From positions 1 to 64,000 of the forward strand of contig NZ_KV804746.1 in NCBI RefSeq assembly GCF_001811425.1: 64,000 bases of DNA, given 5' to 3'. The notes beneath the pieces were generated by a model. It saw nothing but the letters and a program-made list of their open reading frames with translations. It had not been told where the DNA came from and did no database searches. Below, in pieces: positions 9,955 through 19,529 of the stretch (the first letter of the stretch is position 1; every line of letters begins with the position of its first letter). The DNA comes from Peptoniphilus_A sp001811425. GTDB taxonomy: Bacteria > Bacillota > Clostridia > Tissierellales > Peptoniphilaceae. Both the position numbers and the translations under genes were made by a program.

Positions 9955-10668
9955 TTAACCTCCTATTGCTCCAAAGGCATCGTGCTCAGTTTCGCCCACA
10001 TTTCTATCTACTTCGATGTATAAGAATGATTCGCCCCTATAGTCAAACTTTCTCTCTCTTTGTGAAAAAGAGATTGCCTTATCCTTTCTAAGTTTTTCTC
10101 TGGAATTATTTATAATTTTTGAATCGCCACAAATTTTTAGTCTATTGCTCTTAGTCAATCTATTAAATTTACTTGCTTGCCAATCTGTCTTTTTTAACAG
10201 TTCAATTGCTTCTTCTTCATAAATTCCCATGATAAAATCATAAGTAACTGGGCAAGATCTTTTCCCTAAGAATGTTTGGAAGTAAGGTTTCTTTAAGCTT
10301 TCATAAATCTCTTTTATAAAATCATCGTCACTGTGACTTAAAGCTACTAAAAATATGGCATCAGAAAGATAATATCTATTTGTTACATAGTTTCTATCAA
10401 GGGTGCCATTAGATTTTAATTTTTGCGCAATATGATAGTCTCTTAATAGAACTCCTGCCTGGTCGATTCTCACTCCAAAGTCTAATTCATTTAATTTTTT
10501 TAATTTTTCTTCTTCATCTCGCCTGTATCCAAGAGAGGCTGCAAGCAAGCCTAAAACTCCACTCTTTGATGGATAGTCATCAGTATGCCTGGTTTCAAAA
10601 TTTGAGCCCGTGCCCCAAGCTTGCAAAGGTCCCTGAAGTTTTAATAAAATACTTTTCAATTTACTCAC
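9955..10668 (-). CDS. cas5e: Cas5e (CasD) Cascade subunit
   Basis: A 237-residue Cas5e RAMP protein. The N-terminal sequence LKLQGPLQAWG, then TRHTDDYPSKSGVLGLLAASLGY, reproduced here only in part, is characteristic of the family. Cas5e binds the 5' handle of the crRNA and caps the Cas7 backbone near Cse1. The start overlaps the end of cas7 by 8 nt and a good operon position supports it. Length and motifs are normal. Confidence 0.95.
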   Translation of the reverse strand: MSKLKSILLKLQGPLQAWGTGSNFETRHTDDYPSKSGVLGLLAASLGYRRDEEEKLKKLNELDFGVRIDQAGVLLRDYHIAQKLKSNGTLDRNYVTNRYYLSDAIFLVALSHSDDDFIKEIYESLKKPYFQTFLGKRSCPVTYDFIMGIYEEEAIELLKKTDWQASKFNRLTKSNRLKICGDSKIINNSREKLRKDKAISFSQRERKFDYRGESFLYIEVDRNVGETEHDAFGAIGG

Positions 10669-11749
10669 CCAATTCGTCAGGTATTATTTCTCCAAGTTTT
10701 TCTTCTAAATCTTTTAATAGAGCTTTAAAATTATCTTCAACTTTTATTCCATCAATGCTATTAAATTCATTTAGTGATAGGCAAAAAGTTGCAAGAGGTT
10801 CTTCTACAAATTTTTCTGATTTTTTGTATTCTTTCAAAAGTTTTTCTACTGATTCTTCTACAAAGCCTTCATTTTTGTAAGCCTTTACTGGGTTTTCAAA
10901 GGCACTTACAAGGTTTACTGGTCTATCCTCTCTCAAAGTAATCATAATGAATGAAGGTATAGTTGTGTTTGCAAAAGTGTTTACTTTTCCTGTAGGAAGT
11001 GATTTTGCAAAAGCTTCTACAAAAAGTTTTAAGGCGTTAATTGTTTCTTTTTTATCGGATAGTTGTTTCACAAATTCGTGAACAGCAACATTGGCGTATC
11101 TATATAAAGTTGAGGAATTATATTCAATTGTTCCTAGCATTCCTGCTCCTGCATTTGTTTCTTCTTGCAAGTCATCAACTGCTGTGAAGAAATCAAATTC
11201 CGTTTCTACAGAGTGAGTTGAAATTGCGTGAGCAACTTGACAAGATGCATCTTCATTAAGCGATGGATCGTCTGCAACCATTCGTCCAAAAAGTGCCAAG
11301 TCAACAGCTGGATCATCTTTTAACATTTCCTTTAATAAGTTTTTATCCTTAACTCCATCTACTGCAGCTCTTGCTAATTTTTCCGCTTGAGAATTTCCCA
11401 AGAAAAACAAGGCTGTAGTTTTAAAGTTTTTAGTCTTTACTCCAGCATCTTTTAAGATTTCATCAGCCATCTTTAGTGCTTCTTCATCATTTATTCTTGA
11501 ATCAATTTTCTTTATTTTTGAAGCGATATAATCAGGAATTTTATAACTTCTCACTCCAACATTGCCGTCTTCAGAATTTTCCAAAAAATAACTTCTTATT
11601 GCTCTCTTCCAACTTTGAGAACTTACTCTAGCTCTCCTAACTCCACCATATTGTGCAGTCTTAGGGCTACCAGTGTCATCTCTATTTATATTTGATGGTG
11701 GCAAAGTTTGAATAGCGTTAACATCCATAAATAAATTATTAGTTTTCAT
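10661..11749 (-). CDS. cas7e: Cas7e (CasC/Cse4) Cascade backbone subunit
   Basis: A 362-residue Cas7e protein with the family hallmark RARVSSQSWKRAIRSYF around residues 39-55 and SCQVAHAISTHSVETEFDFF in the middle. Six copies of this subunit usually coat the crRNA spacer and form the Cascade backbone. The coding region overlaps cse2 by 11 nt upstream and cas5e by 8 nt downstream, as expected for coupled translation of the effector genes. No internal damage is visible. Confidence 0.96.
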   Translation of the reverse strand: MKTNNLFMDVNAIQTLPPSNINRDDTGSPKTAQYGGVRRARVSSQSWKRAIRSYFLENSEDGNVGVRSYKIPDYIASKIKKIDSRINDEEALKMADEILKDAGVKTKNFKTTALFFLGNSQAEKLARAAVDGVKDKNLLKEMLKDDPAVDLALFGRMVADDPSLNEDASCQVAHAISTHSVETEFDFFTAVDDLQEETNAGAGMLGTIEYNSSTLYRYANVAVHEFVKQLSDKKETINALKLFVEAFAKSLPTGKVNTFANTTIPSFIMITLREDRPVNLVSAFENPVKAYKNEGFVEESVEKLLKEYKKSEKFVEEPLATFCLSLNEFNSIDGIKVEDNFKALLKDLEEKLGEIIPDELGE

Positions 11750-12350
11750 TTTCTTCTACTCCTTCTTCTTTTTCATTTTTTACAAAATAGTATCTGCTTG
11801 CCCATGAGAATTTTACTTCTTCTCCATATCCAGTTAAAAATTTATATAAATCTCCTGAAAGTTTTGTATAATTAACTTTCGCATCAGTCTTTGACTTTAA
11901 AAGTTTTATCATTTGTCTCATGTGATGTGACAATTCTTCAAAGGTTGATGAAGTAATCATAGTGTTAAATCTTCTGTCTGCTGCTAAAGAATCCTCTCCC
12001 TTTCTGAGAAAACTTAGTGAATAACCAAAATTTTTCCACTTTTCTGCATCTTTACTTAATAAAACACTATCTGATTCAGCTTGTTGATGTAGTGCATAAA
12101 GCTGAATTGTTGTCACTATTGCTTTTTCTTCTAGAGATAATTTTCCATCAGAACTTAAAAAATCCTCCGGCAAATATCTGAAAAGCAAAGGCAAAAGATC
12201 AATAGATTCAGTCAGCGGTCTATTAATAGAATTTCTAATATTAGCTAAATTTGCCCTGCCATTACTAGAGTTAATTTCAGATTCAAGCTCACTTAATATA
12301 TTTCTTGTGACCGATTCAACTCTAAAGGTCTTGCTCTTTTCTTTAACCAT
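11739..12350 (-). CDS. cse2: Cse2 (CasB) small subunit of Cascade
   Basis: A 203-residue helical protein in the expected position between cse1 and cas7e. Recognisable segments are LPLLFRYLPEDFL and, further on, SLSFLRKGEDSLAADRRFNTM, matching the Cse2/CasB family, whose two copies in Cascade stabilise the R-loop and the non-target strand. A GGAGG ribosome site lies just before the ATG. Cse2 is poorly conserved, and the call rests on these motifs plus gene order. Confidence 0.93.
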   Translation of the reverse strand: MVKEKSKTFRVESVTRNILSELESEINSSNGRANLANIRNSINRPLTESIDLLPLLFRYLPEDFLSSDGKLSLEEKAIVTTIQLYALHQQAESDSVLLSKDAEKWKNFGYSLSFLRKGEDSLAADRRFNTMITSSTFEELSHHMRQMIKLLKSKTDAKVNYTKLSGDLYKFLTGYGEEVKFSWASRYYFVKNEKEEGVEENEN

Positions 12351-12359
12351 TTTATCCTC

Positions 12360-14045
12360 CTATCCTATAGTTTTATTTAAAATATTTATAAATTTGTTGT
12401 AACAAGTAGCAATATTCATAACTTTTCCATCTTTTTCGATGCCCCTGTAATCTCTTGAACTTGCCTCAAAAATAATTGTTTTTGCTTCATTTTTTACAAG
12501 AGATTTTAATTCATCTCTCCACTCTCTAGTCTTTTTATTTTTGTCATCATTTTTCTCTATGCTAGCAAGCCATACCTTAAAGGGCTCATTGAGTTTGTAA
12601 TAAAGTTCCTCAATTTTTTGATTTTTAAAAGTTTTACTCTTGTCATTTCTAACTGTCATTAGGTCAGAAATAAAATATCCAAAAATTCCAGATACAACTT
12701 TTTTGGTAAGCTCAACCTCATCATTTATTCTAGGCACCCAACCATTTTTATAGGTATCACTAAGTACCATTTCCTTTATCGCCATGTCGTCATAAATTTC
12801 ATCTACGGGTACCCAAGAAGTTGCATTGCCATCATCTTTCATACTTATGGATTTTATGACAATTTCATATTCGCCAATGGTTTCCTTTAAATTATTGTTA
12901 AACTTAATTATTCCAGGTACTTTTGTCTTTGATTCACTTGTTTCATCTAGGTTTGAAATTAATCCAAAGGACCTCCAAAGCGATTCACCAAAAGTATGTT
13001 TTCTTGGTTTGAATTTATCTTTGTCTGGTCCACTGGCATCAATTTTCCAAAGTGTCATTGCTTCTAAAAATGCATCCAGATGATTTATCTCTGGTATCTT
13101 AACGATGTCAAAATAAAAAGCTTCATTAAAATCTTTTTTAGGATCAACATAGATTGCTCTTGACCAATTTGTGTATAGTTCTGACAAATTATCTGGGTTT
13201 TTATTAGATAAGTAGTTTCTAATAATTTCTGAGCTATCATATTCCCAACAAGGTCTTTCTATTTTTCCAATAAAGTTTTCATCTGGATTTGGCAAAATTA
13301 AATTCAAAAGAAGTGTGTCAAATAAATTTTTGCCAGATAAATAAATTCCACCAATGTCAAATAGCCAACCCTTTGAATTTGGAACATCATATTTATCTTT
13401 GCCAAAAATTACTTTATCAGAAAGTCCAGAGTAGCCTTGGAAGGTCAAAAGCCATCTTAAGGCCTCATCTTCTTTTAATATCTCCTTGTTTGAATTTGCA
13501 TCAGACTTAGGAGAAAAGAGTGCAACCTTATTTCCACTTTCAGAAATCATTCTATTTATGTTTTTCCCACTAATTGAACTTGGATTTTTCTTGTTAATAT
13601 TTTTCTCGCCAATATCTTCCTTCCTCACTTGGTAAAAAGGATACTGGTCATCTAAAAAGTAAAAGTGATCCTTCCACACATTTAAGTAATCTGAAACTAT
13701 TTTTGGAAATTTTTTTCTTTCCCACAAGTTTTCCCAAGTTTCTCTTAAACTATCTGTATAGTCATCAATGTCATCTTCATCTACATCATGAACTTGCCTA
13801 AATTTCTCATCAAGTTCAATTCCTATGTGAGGATTCCCCTGGTAGTCAAAGCGAGAGAAAACAGTTTGCAAAATAGCTAATAAAAGTCTAGTTATTGCAA
13901 AATCTTGAGTCTTAGTGTCTGTTGCAATGTCTGTATATTTTTCTGCATTCTCAAAAATTTCAATAAGTGAAACTTTTTTACTCTCTGAGTTTTTCGCCTC
14001 AACAACTGAAATCCAACTTTCTTCCAATAAATTATATCGTCCCAA
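12360..14045 (-). CDS. cse1: Cse1 (CasA/Cas8e) large subunit of Cascade
   Basis: The large subunit (about 561 residues) that recognises the PAM and recruits Cas3. The family N-terminus appears as RYNLLEESWISV. I place the start at a TTG at 14045 because AGGGTG, overlapping the cas3 stop codon, sits 8 nt upstream and the product would begin MGRYNLLEE as in relatives. In-frame ATGs at 14063 and 14075 would overlap cas3 and lack this ribosome site. The protein contains the family segment FYQVRKEDIGEKNINKKNPSS-like region at about residues 140-160. No frameshift is seen. Confidence 0.9.
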   Translation of the reverse strand: MGRYNLLEESWISVVEAKNSESKKVSLIEIFENAEKYTDIATDTKTQDFAITRLLLAILQTVFSRFDYQGNPHIGIELDEKFRQVHDVDEDDIDDYTDSLRETWENLWERKKFPKIVSDYLNVWKDHFYFLDDQYPFYQVRKEDIGEKNINKKNPSSISGKNINRMISESGNKVALFSPKSDANSNKEILKEDEALRWLLTFQGYSGLSDKVIFGKDKYDVPNSKGWLFDIGGIYLSGKNLFDTLLLNLILPNPDENFIGKIERPCWEYDSSEIIRNYLSNKNPDNLSELYTNWSRAIYVDPKKDFNEAFYFDIVKIPEINHLDAFLEAMTLWKIDASGPDKDKFKPRKHTFGESLWRSFGLISNLDETSESKTKVPGIIKFNNNLKETIGEYEIVIKSISMKDDGNATSWVPVDEIYDDMAIKEMVLSDTYKNGWVPRINDEVELTKKVVSGIFGYFISDLMTVRNDKSKTFKNQKIEELYYKLNEPFKVWLASIEKNDDKNKKTREWRDELKSLVKNEAKTIIFEASSRDYRGIEKDGKVMNIATCYNKFINILNKTIG

Positions 14046-14049
14046 ATTT

Positions 14050-16795
14050 TCACACCCTTTCATAAAATAAACCAAATTTTTTATCGTATCTTAATTTATA
14101 ACCATTTAATATAAAGCTACTATCTTCATCAAAAATAATTCCAAGAGATCCCTTGAGCCAAGTTTTACTTTGCCAACTTGCAAGGTTCTTTTTATTATAT
14201 ACTTCAAGTTCTTTTATAGTGTTTTCAAAAGCCTTTGGAAACTTGCTTAGGACTAGGGGTAGTCTTAGTGTTTCTCTGGCAATAATTTTTGCAGTTTCTG
14301 GATTATCTATATCCATAGAAAGATCCACGCCATCACTAAAGCTTCCATAGCCCTTAGAAACTTTTTTCAGGGCAATAACTTCTATTGTGTCGTCAATGTC
14401 TCTTACCCTGGCATATCCAATTTCTTCTGTATTAAGTGGTACTGGAGTCTCCAAAAGACCTATGAGAGATTTTTTGCCAGTGCTATCTGGTTTCCCCAGC
14501 TTATAAGTCTTCGCCCTTTCTTCTTTATTGCTAATGTTAACTTTTCTTTTAAGGGATCTCTCATCCATTAATCTCAAAGAATCTTCTGCTAAGTCTACTT
14601 CTCCCCCTTCATAAACTTTATCAACTAAAGTAGAAATATCTTCTGGAATTTTTATAACTTGAGGCAAAAAGTAATCACTCATCATTAAAATATATTCGTC
14701 ATAAATAGCCTTGGTCTTTTCCTCATATTCAAAAGTTTCACTTGTGCCAAGGACATAAAGTCTTGGGACTTTGTAAAATTCACTCCTATCTATGTCGTGT
14801 CTTTGCAGTCTTCCCACTCTTTGTATAAGTAAATCTATGGGGCAGAGGTCGCTTATCATTACATCAAAATCTAAATCAAGACTTTGTTCAATAACTTGAG
14901 TTCCTATTATAATTTTTCTCTTTGGTCTCTTTGCATTTTTTGAAACTAAGCTGAGTAATAAATTTTCTCTTTCAACCCTATGTCTTGCAATGTAATTGGA
15001 GTGCAAGAGTTCAACAGAATCACTTCCAAATAATTTTTCACACTCTATTGCAAGTTCTTGTGCATCCTTTACAGTGTTTAAAATTACTCCTATTACGCCC
15101 TCATTTTCATAAAGCTGTTTCAACAAATCTAATAAATTTTCCTTGTCTTCTCTTATGACTTCTATCTCTTTATTTGCTATTTTTCTAAAATTATTTTGAA
15201 CTTTTATCTCGTCGCCATCAGTATAGGTAATCAAGGGATAGGCAGTGGATAAAACTTCTTCAGGCTTTTTTATTTCCTTCCACTTGAGGCCGCCACCTCT
15301 CATATAGTTTTCCACAAGTTCAAGTCTCCTTTTTTTAGGAAGAGTTGCCGATAAAATTATTACAGGAACTTTATATGCACCCATCCACCTAAGAGCTTCC
15401 TTTAAATACTGCATCATGTAGCAATCGTAGGCATGGACCTCATCTATAACTACAACTTTTTTCGTAAAACCGAGATGCCTAAGTGCCAAGTGTTTTTGTT
15501 TTAGTGCAAGAAGTAAAAATTGGTCCACAGTTCCAATAATAAAATCGTCTAAGGCAGTTTGCTTTCTACCTGAAAACCACTCATTAATAATTACGCTGCC
15601 TTCTTCATTTTCGGGATCCACATTTTTTGCAAGACTGGTATAATTATCGTTTAATGATGCCTTGCTGTGGGCAAGCCTAATGCTTGCATTTGACTCAAGG
15701 TCTTTTGATAAACTTTCAAGCCAATCTTCCACTCTTGTAAACATTCCATTTGAAGTAGCTTGAGTTGGCAGTCCAAAGAAAAGCCCACTCCTATTGGTTT
15801 TGTAAATTAATTCTTCTACAGCAACAAGAGATGCCTCTGTCTTTCCAATGCCCATTGGCGCTTCCAAAATTATAAGTCCTGGATCCTTTGTATCAGAAAT
15901 TGCACCTACAAATTTTTCTTGAATTTCATTAGGAGAGTCAAAACCAAATCTATTTTTAAAAATTTCTCTTGGTTCAGAAAAATTATTAATAATTATTGGG
16001 TCGTTTTTATACCACTTGCTCCAACCTTCTATAAAACGCTGGTAACTATCCTCTGGCACAAAACTTTCTATGTCAAAAAGTGGAAAATAATGTTCATTAC
16101 TGCTGATCCAGTCTGCCATAATTAGAAGACCAGAAAGAAGAAAGGCTCCTTCTTGAGAAATTTTTGGAATATCTTCTATACTTTTAAACTCAGCTTCATC
16201 CATGGCATATTTAAAAATTTTTCTCTGCTCTTCGTCCCATTTTTTATGTAACTCATTTTCCTCATCTTCGTATTGGAAATAATTTGAAGCATAAGAAGAT
16301 TTTTGAATGTCAATTATTCTCTTGCTGTCAATTGGCTTGCCATGGTGAGCACCAACTATGGATGCTACATCATCGCCCACTCCATACCAAGAAAGGAGGC
16401 ACTCTGAACCGAGAGCGTGATGACTTTTATTAGCTGATGCTCTGTCAAAATTTTTTAAGTCATAAAATCCATTTGATTCTAATCTTTCGATTAAATAATC
16501 ATCTAAATCCCTTGAATTATTGTAGCCTGGCATAGTTTGAAAGGCTGGGGAACACTTATGTAAATCATGTGTCAAAGCCAAAAAAATAGAGAGGTTTTTT
16601 GCAATTTCCTCTCCACTAAGATCTACTGAATTAAAGTTCAAGGAATTTATGATGAAATTTTTGACCAAGGCTTAAATAATGCTCCCAAAGACAACAAATT
16701 ACATTTTTTGTATCTTCGAGATGCTGTTTGAGAGGCAGCCATTTAAAAAGTCCACCCTTTTCTTCTTTCTTCGCCCAAAAAAATTTATTTATCAT
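14050..16795 (-). CDS. cas3: Cas3 HD nuclease-helicase, apparent N-terminal frameshift
   Basis: Cas3 degrades DNA bound by Cascade. The natural start is an ATG at 16795 with AGGAGA 5 nt upstream; it encodes a 54-residue N-terminus (FFWAKKEEKGGLFKWLP, LKQHLEDTKN) ending at a stop at 16631-16633. The rest is in another frame, open from a TTG at 16668 to 14050 (872 codons). The frames join into normal Cas3 if one base is removed from the run of five A (plus-strand T, 16658-16662). The downstream frame has HD34-35, His83-84, His108-109 and Asp186, Walker A PMGIGKT (271-277), DEVH (409-412), LSATLP and QRVGRLQR. The first HD-domain histidine (QHLEDT) lies before the break and would be lost on restart at 16668, which has no ribosome site. 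It could be a real mutation or a sequencing error. Confidence 0.9.
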
Positions 16796-16855
16796 AATAT
16801 TCTCCTGATAATTTTAAAATTTTTCTCTTGCTAATATAAAAAATATATTCTCTTT

Positions 16856-16900
16856 AATAAAATTTTACCACTTTAACATCTTATTTCAATTGAAATAAGA
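16856..16900 (-). promoter_or_regulatory. cas operon promoter with a 22-bp perfect palindrome over the -35 box
   Basis: On the minus strand, -35 TTGAAA (16884-16889), a 16-nt spacer and an extended -10 TGG-TAAAAT (16862-16867) form a convincing promoter about 60 nt before the cas3 ATG at 16795. The interval 16879-16900 is a perfect palindrome: TCTTATTTCAA followed by its exact reverse complement. It covers the -35 box and sequence upstream, a classic repressor position. The regulator is unknown and none is encoded next to it. Confidence 0.7.
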
Positions 16901-16925
16901 AATATTTTTTTATATAGGATTTAAA

Positions 16926-16958
16926 ATAAAAAAACTCCCTACTTTTTAAAGTAAGGAG
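16926..16958 (-). terminator. Rho-independent terminator after the HutD-like gene
   Basis: CTCC-c-TACTTT and AAAGTA-a-GGAG (16935-16958) form a hairpin with one mismatch. On the minus strand a run of seven T follows. It separates the upstream genes from the cas operon promoter. Confidence 0.8.
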
Positions 16959-16976
16959 ATCATCTTATAAATATTA

Positions 16977-17498
16977 TCAAAATTCGCAAATTATTATTTT
17001 GCCAAGGCCTTCTATGTTAATTTTTTCTTTTTCAAGATATACTGCTGAAAATTTTTCAAATTCTTTTCCATCTACTTTTAAGTCAGCATCGTAATTAAAT
17101 ATCACTGCACGAGACTTTGCCTCGAATTCAAAGTTATTGATGTTAAGGGTGTACATCTTTGCGTCAAGCCCCTTTTTGTAAATCAAATTGAAGTCTCTCA
17201 CATCGCCAGAGGATTTTGTCTCGTCATCGCCATTGAAAAATAAAACTTCATATGGAGTCAAGACAAATTTTTCGCCTGCTGTTTCTATATTCATTACATT
17301 ATTTATTGGGGCAATGTATCTGTTAAAGCCCTTGTAAGGTGTGTAGTTTGAAATTTTTTCATTGCAAGTTGCAGTGGAAATTCTAAAATCGAAGTTTTTC
17401 TCACCAACACTTGCGCCTTCTGGATAAATAAAGACTTCTGTTGTTACTCCTGCTGACCATTTTGAATCTTTAAAGTCATCTTTTTTTATGAATTTCAT
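16977..17498 (-). CDS. HutD/Ves-family cupin protein
   Basis: A 173-residue protein matching the HutD/Ves family: WSAGVTTEVFIYPEGA near the N-terminus, then FDFRISTAT, then GFNRYIAPINN and a late DFNLIYKKGLDAKM segment. The family has a double-stranded beta-helix (cupin) fold and is linked to histidine use or to cold-induced gene sets in other bacteria, but its biochemical role is unclear. No hut genes are nearby. The gene starts right after the idi stop codon and ends at a terminator, so it is probably the last gene of the murB-rapZ-yvcK-idi run. Substrate unknown. Confidence 0.8.
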   Translation of the reverse strand: MKFIKKDDFKDSKWSAGVTTEVFIYPEGASVGEKNFDFRISTATCNEKISNYTPYKGFNRYIAPINNVMNIETAGEKFVLTPYEVLFFNGDDETKSSGDVRDFNLIYKKGLDAKMYTLNINNFEFEAKSRAVIFNYDADLKVDGKEFEKFSAVYLEKEKINIEGLGKIIICEF

Positions 17499-18515
17499 TT
17501 AATCACCTAATAAATCCTTTAATTTTCCAGTGACTTTGTAGTCAACTTTTTTTAGTTCTTCTATATTTTTGACACCTGAAAGCATCATTAGCATCTTAGT
17601 CTTTTCGATTAGTCCTTCAATATATTTTAAGGTGTATTCATAACCGCCGCGAACGATGTAAGATAAGATTTCGCCGCTAATTGCTGTCATTGATGCTCCT
17701 GCTGCTAGGCTCTTAACTATGTCCATGGAATTTTTTACGCCGCCAGCAGAAATTATATAGAGGTCTTTTAGCTTTAGTCTATCTGCTTCGATTAAGGATA
17801 GGGCAGTTGGTATTCCCCAAGAAAATAAATCTGATATATCTGAATTTGGGTCTCTAAGATTTTCTATTTCAAAAAAGTTTGTGCCACCGTAGCCTGATAT
17901 GTCCACATATCTAACACCAATGTCGTAAAGTTTTTTTACTGTTTTTGGTGACATGCCAAAGCCAACTTCTTTTACTATAACTGGCACTTCAGATTTTTTT
18001 ACTATTTCTTCTACATTTTTAAGTATGCCACAGAAGTTCCTCTCGCCTTCAACTTGCACAAGTTCTTGGGCAGGATTTAGGTGGATTTGAATTGCATCGG
18101 CAGACAAAAATTCTACAGCTTTTTTTGCATCTTCAACTGTAGAAAATCCATTTAAGTTTGAAATTACAATTCCATCTTTAATTATTTCCCTTACAATTTC
18201 AAAGGATTTTCTTGAATCTTCATCTTCAAGGGCTATTGTCTGTGAGCCAACAGCCATAGGCAAATCAAATTCCTTTGCCACATTGGCAAGATTTCTATTT
18301 ATTTCCTCTGAAAGATTGCTGCCACCAGTCATGGCATTAATCATAAGTGGGAAGTTTACTTTTTTATTTAAAAAATTTACGCTTGTATCAATTTCGTCGT
18401 AATCTATTTCTGGAATAGAGTCATTATACAAAAAGATATCAGAAAAAAGTGTATCGCCAACATAAGTTGTGCGAAGAAAATTTTCTATATGCTCTGTCTT
18501 TCTATATTTCCTCAT
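17499..18515 (-). CDS. fni: Type 2 isopentenyl-diphosphate delta-isomerase (FMN-dependent)
   Basis: This enzyme interconverts isopentenyl and dimethylallyl diphosphate using FMN and NAD(P)H, supplying isoprenoid precursors in the cytosol. The sequence shows RKTEHIE at the start, NFPLMINAMTGGS, AIQIHLNPAQELVQVEGERNF (shown in part), PVIVKEVGFGMS, and DISGYGGTNFFEIE, all typical of Fni/Idi-2. I use the ATG at 18515, preceded by AAGGAGG, not the in-frame ATG nine codons upstream. Length is 338 residues. Type 2 isomerases often accompany the mevalonate pathway, but this window also encodes IspE of the MEP pathway, where the enzyme is optional. Confidence 0.94.
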   Translation of the reverse strand: MRKYRKTEHIENFLRTTYVGDTLFSDIFLYNDSIPEIDYDEIDTSVNFLNKKVNFPLMINAMTGGSNLSEEINRNLANVAKEFDLPMAVGSQTIALEDEDSRKSFEIVREIIKDGIVISNLNGFSTVEDAKKAVEFLSADAIQIHLNPAQELVQVEGERNFCGILKNVEEIVKKSEVPVIVKEVGFGMSPKTVKKLYDIGVRYVDISGYGGTNFFEIENLRDPNSDISDLFSWGIPTALSLIEADRLKLKDLYIISAGGVKNSMDIVKSLAAGASMTAISGEILSYIVRGGYEYTLKYIEGLIEKTKMLMMLSGVKNIEELKKVDYKVTGKLKDLLGD

Positions 18516-18560
18516 TGCATCCTCCTTTAACAAGTAAATCATATCATTTTATAAATTTTT

Positions 18561-19529
18561 TTACAATAAGGCTTCCTTAAAAATACTTGCTCCAATTTTT
18601 TCGCCGTCATGCCTGATGAAGCCATCCTTTATGTCGATAAATTCGCCCTCTGTAAGCTTTACTTTTTTCTCCTTAAAATAAGCTCTGTCTTCATGGCTTA
18701 CAAAAATTGGAAGGGACTCATCCTTATTGTAATAATTTTCATAAACCTCATGGTTTGCCCTAAAATCGTTGGCAATGACTTCGTCTATAAATTCGTAGTC
18801 TGTGTGTTTTAAAATTGCATCAAAGTGGTCTTTTAGGGAATAGTTTTTTGTCTCCCCTTTTTGGGTCATGGCATTGGCAATGTAAATTACATGTGCCCTT
18901 GTGTCTCTTAGGGCTTCATTTATTCCTGCTATTAAAAAATTTGGAATAATAGAAGTGTAAAGGGAGCCTGGACCAATTATAACTATGTCGGCATCTAAAA
19001 TTGCCCTAAGGGCATCATCATTTGCCCTTGGATAATGAGGAATCATGCTCATCTTCTCGATTCTCGTATTTAATCTATAACACATCTTTGGAATGTAGGA
19101 CTCGCCAACTACCTTGTCCTTGGAGGCAAATTCTGCAACGAGATGGGTTTCATCTAAGGTTACTGGTATGATTTTTCCTGTGACATTAAAGACGCTGCTC
19201 ATTTCTATTAGAGCCCTGTCAAAGGACCCAAAAATATCTGTTAAGGCAGCGATTAAAATATTTCCCACATTTTGATTTTTTAAGGTCCCTGAAGCGAATC
19301 TGTAGTTTAAGAGTTCCTTTAGGGTTTCATCAGTGTTGGATAGGGCAATTAAACATCTCCTGGCATCACCTGGCGGGAGAATATTTAATTCCTTCCTGAG
19401 GATACCGCTGCCGCCACCGTCATCGGACATGGAGACAACAGCAGAAATGTCCTTTGTGTAATTTTTTAGTCCACGCAAAATAGTGGAGATTCCCGTACCT
19501 CCACCAAGGACTGCTATCTTTTTTTCCAT
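18561..19529 (-). CDS. yvcK: YvcK/CofD-like gluconeogenesis factor
   Basis: A 322-residue protein of the YvcK (GlmR/MgfK) family. The N-terminus has the nucleotide-sugar binding pattern AVLGGGTGISTILRGL and SMSDDGGGSGILRKE; NQNVGNI and IIGPGSLYTSIIPNFL follow. In Bacillus, YvcK binds UDP-GlcNAc and directs carbon to cell-wall precursor synthesis. It overlaps the end of rapZ by 16 nt, the usual arrangement. The third member of the usual cluster, whiA, is not downstream; the idi gene is there instead. Confidence 0.93.
   Translation of the reverse strand: MEKKIAVLGGGTGISTILRGLKNYTKDISAVVSMSDDGGGSGILRKELNILPPGDARRCLIALSNTDETLKELLNYRFASGTLKNQNVGNILIAALTDIFGSFDRALIEMSSVFNVTGKIIPVTLDETHLVAEFASKDKVVGESYIPKMCYRLNTRIEKMSMIPHYPRANDDALRAILDADIVIIGPGSLYTSIIPNFLIAGINEALRDTRAHVIYIANAMTQKGETKNYSLKDHFDAILKHTDYEFIDEVIANDFRANHEVYENYYNKDESLPIFVSHEDRAYFKEKKVKLTEGEFIDIKDGFIRHDGEKIGASIFKEALL

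Noticed and set aside
16631..16668. Programmed +1 frameshifting in cas3
   Set aside because: No stop-codon-based slippery site or stimulatory structure is visible; a single-base indel in a homopolymer explains it more simply.
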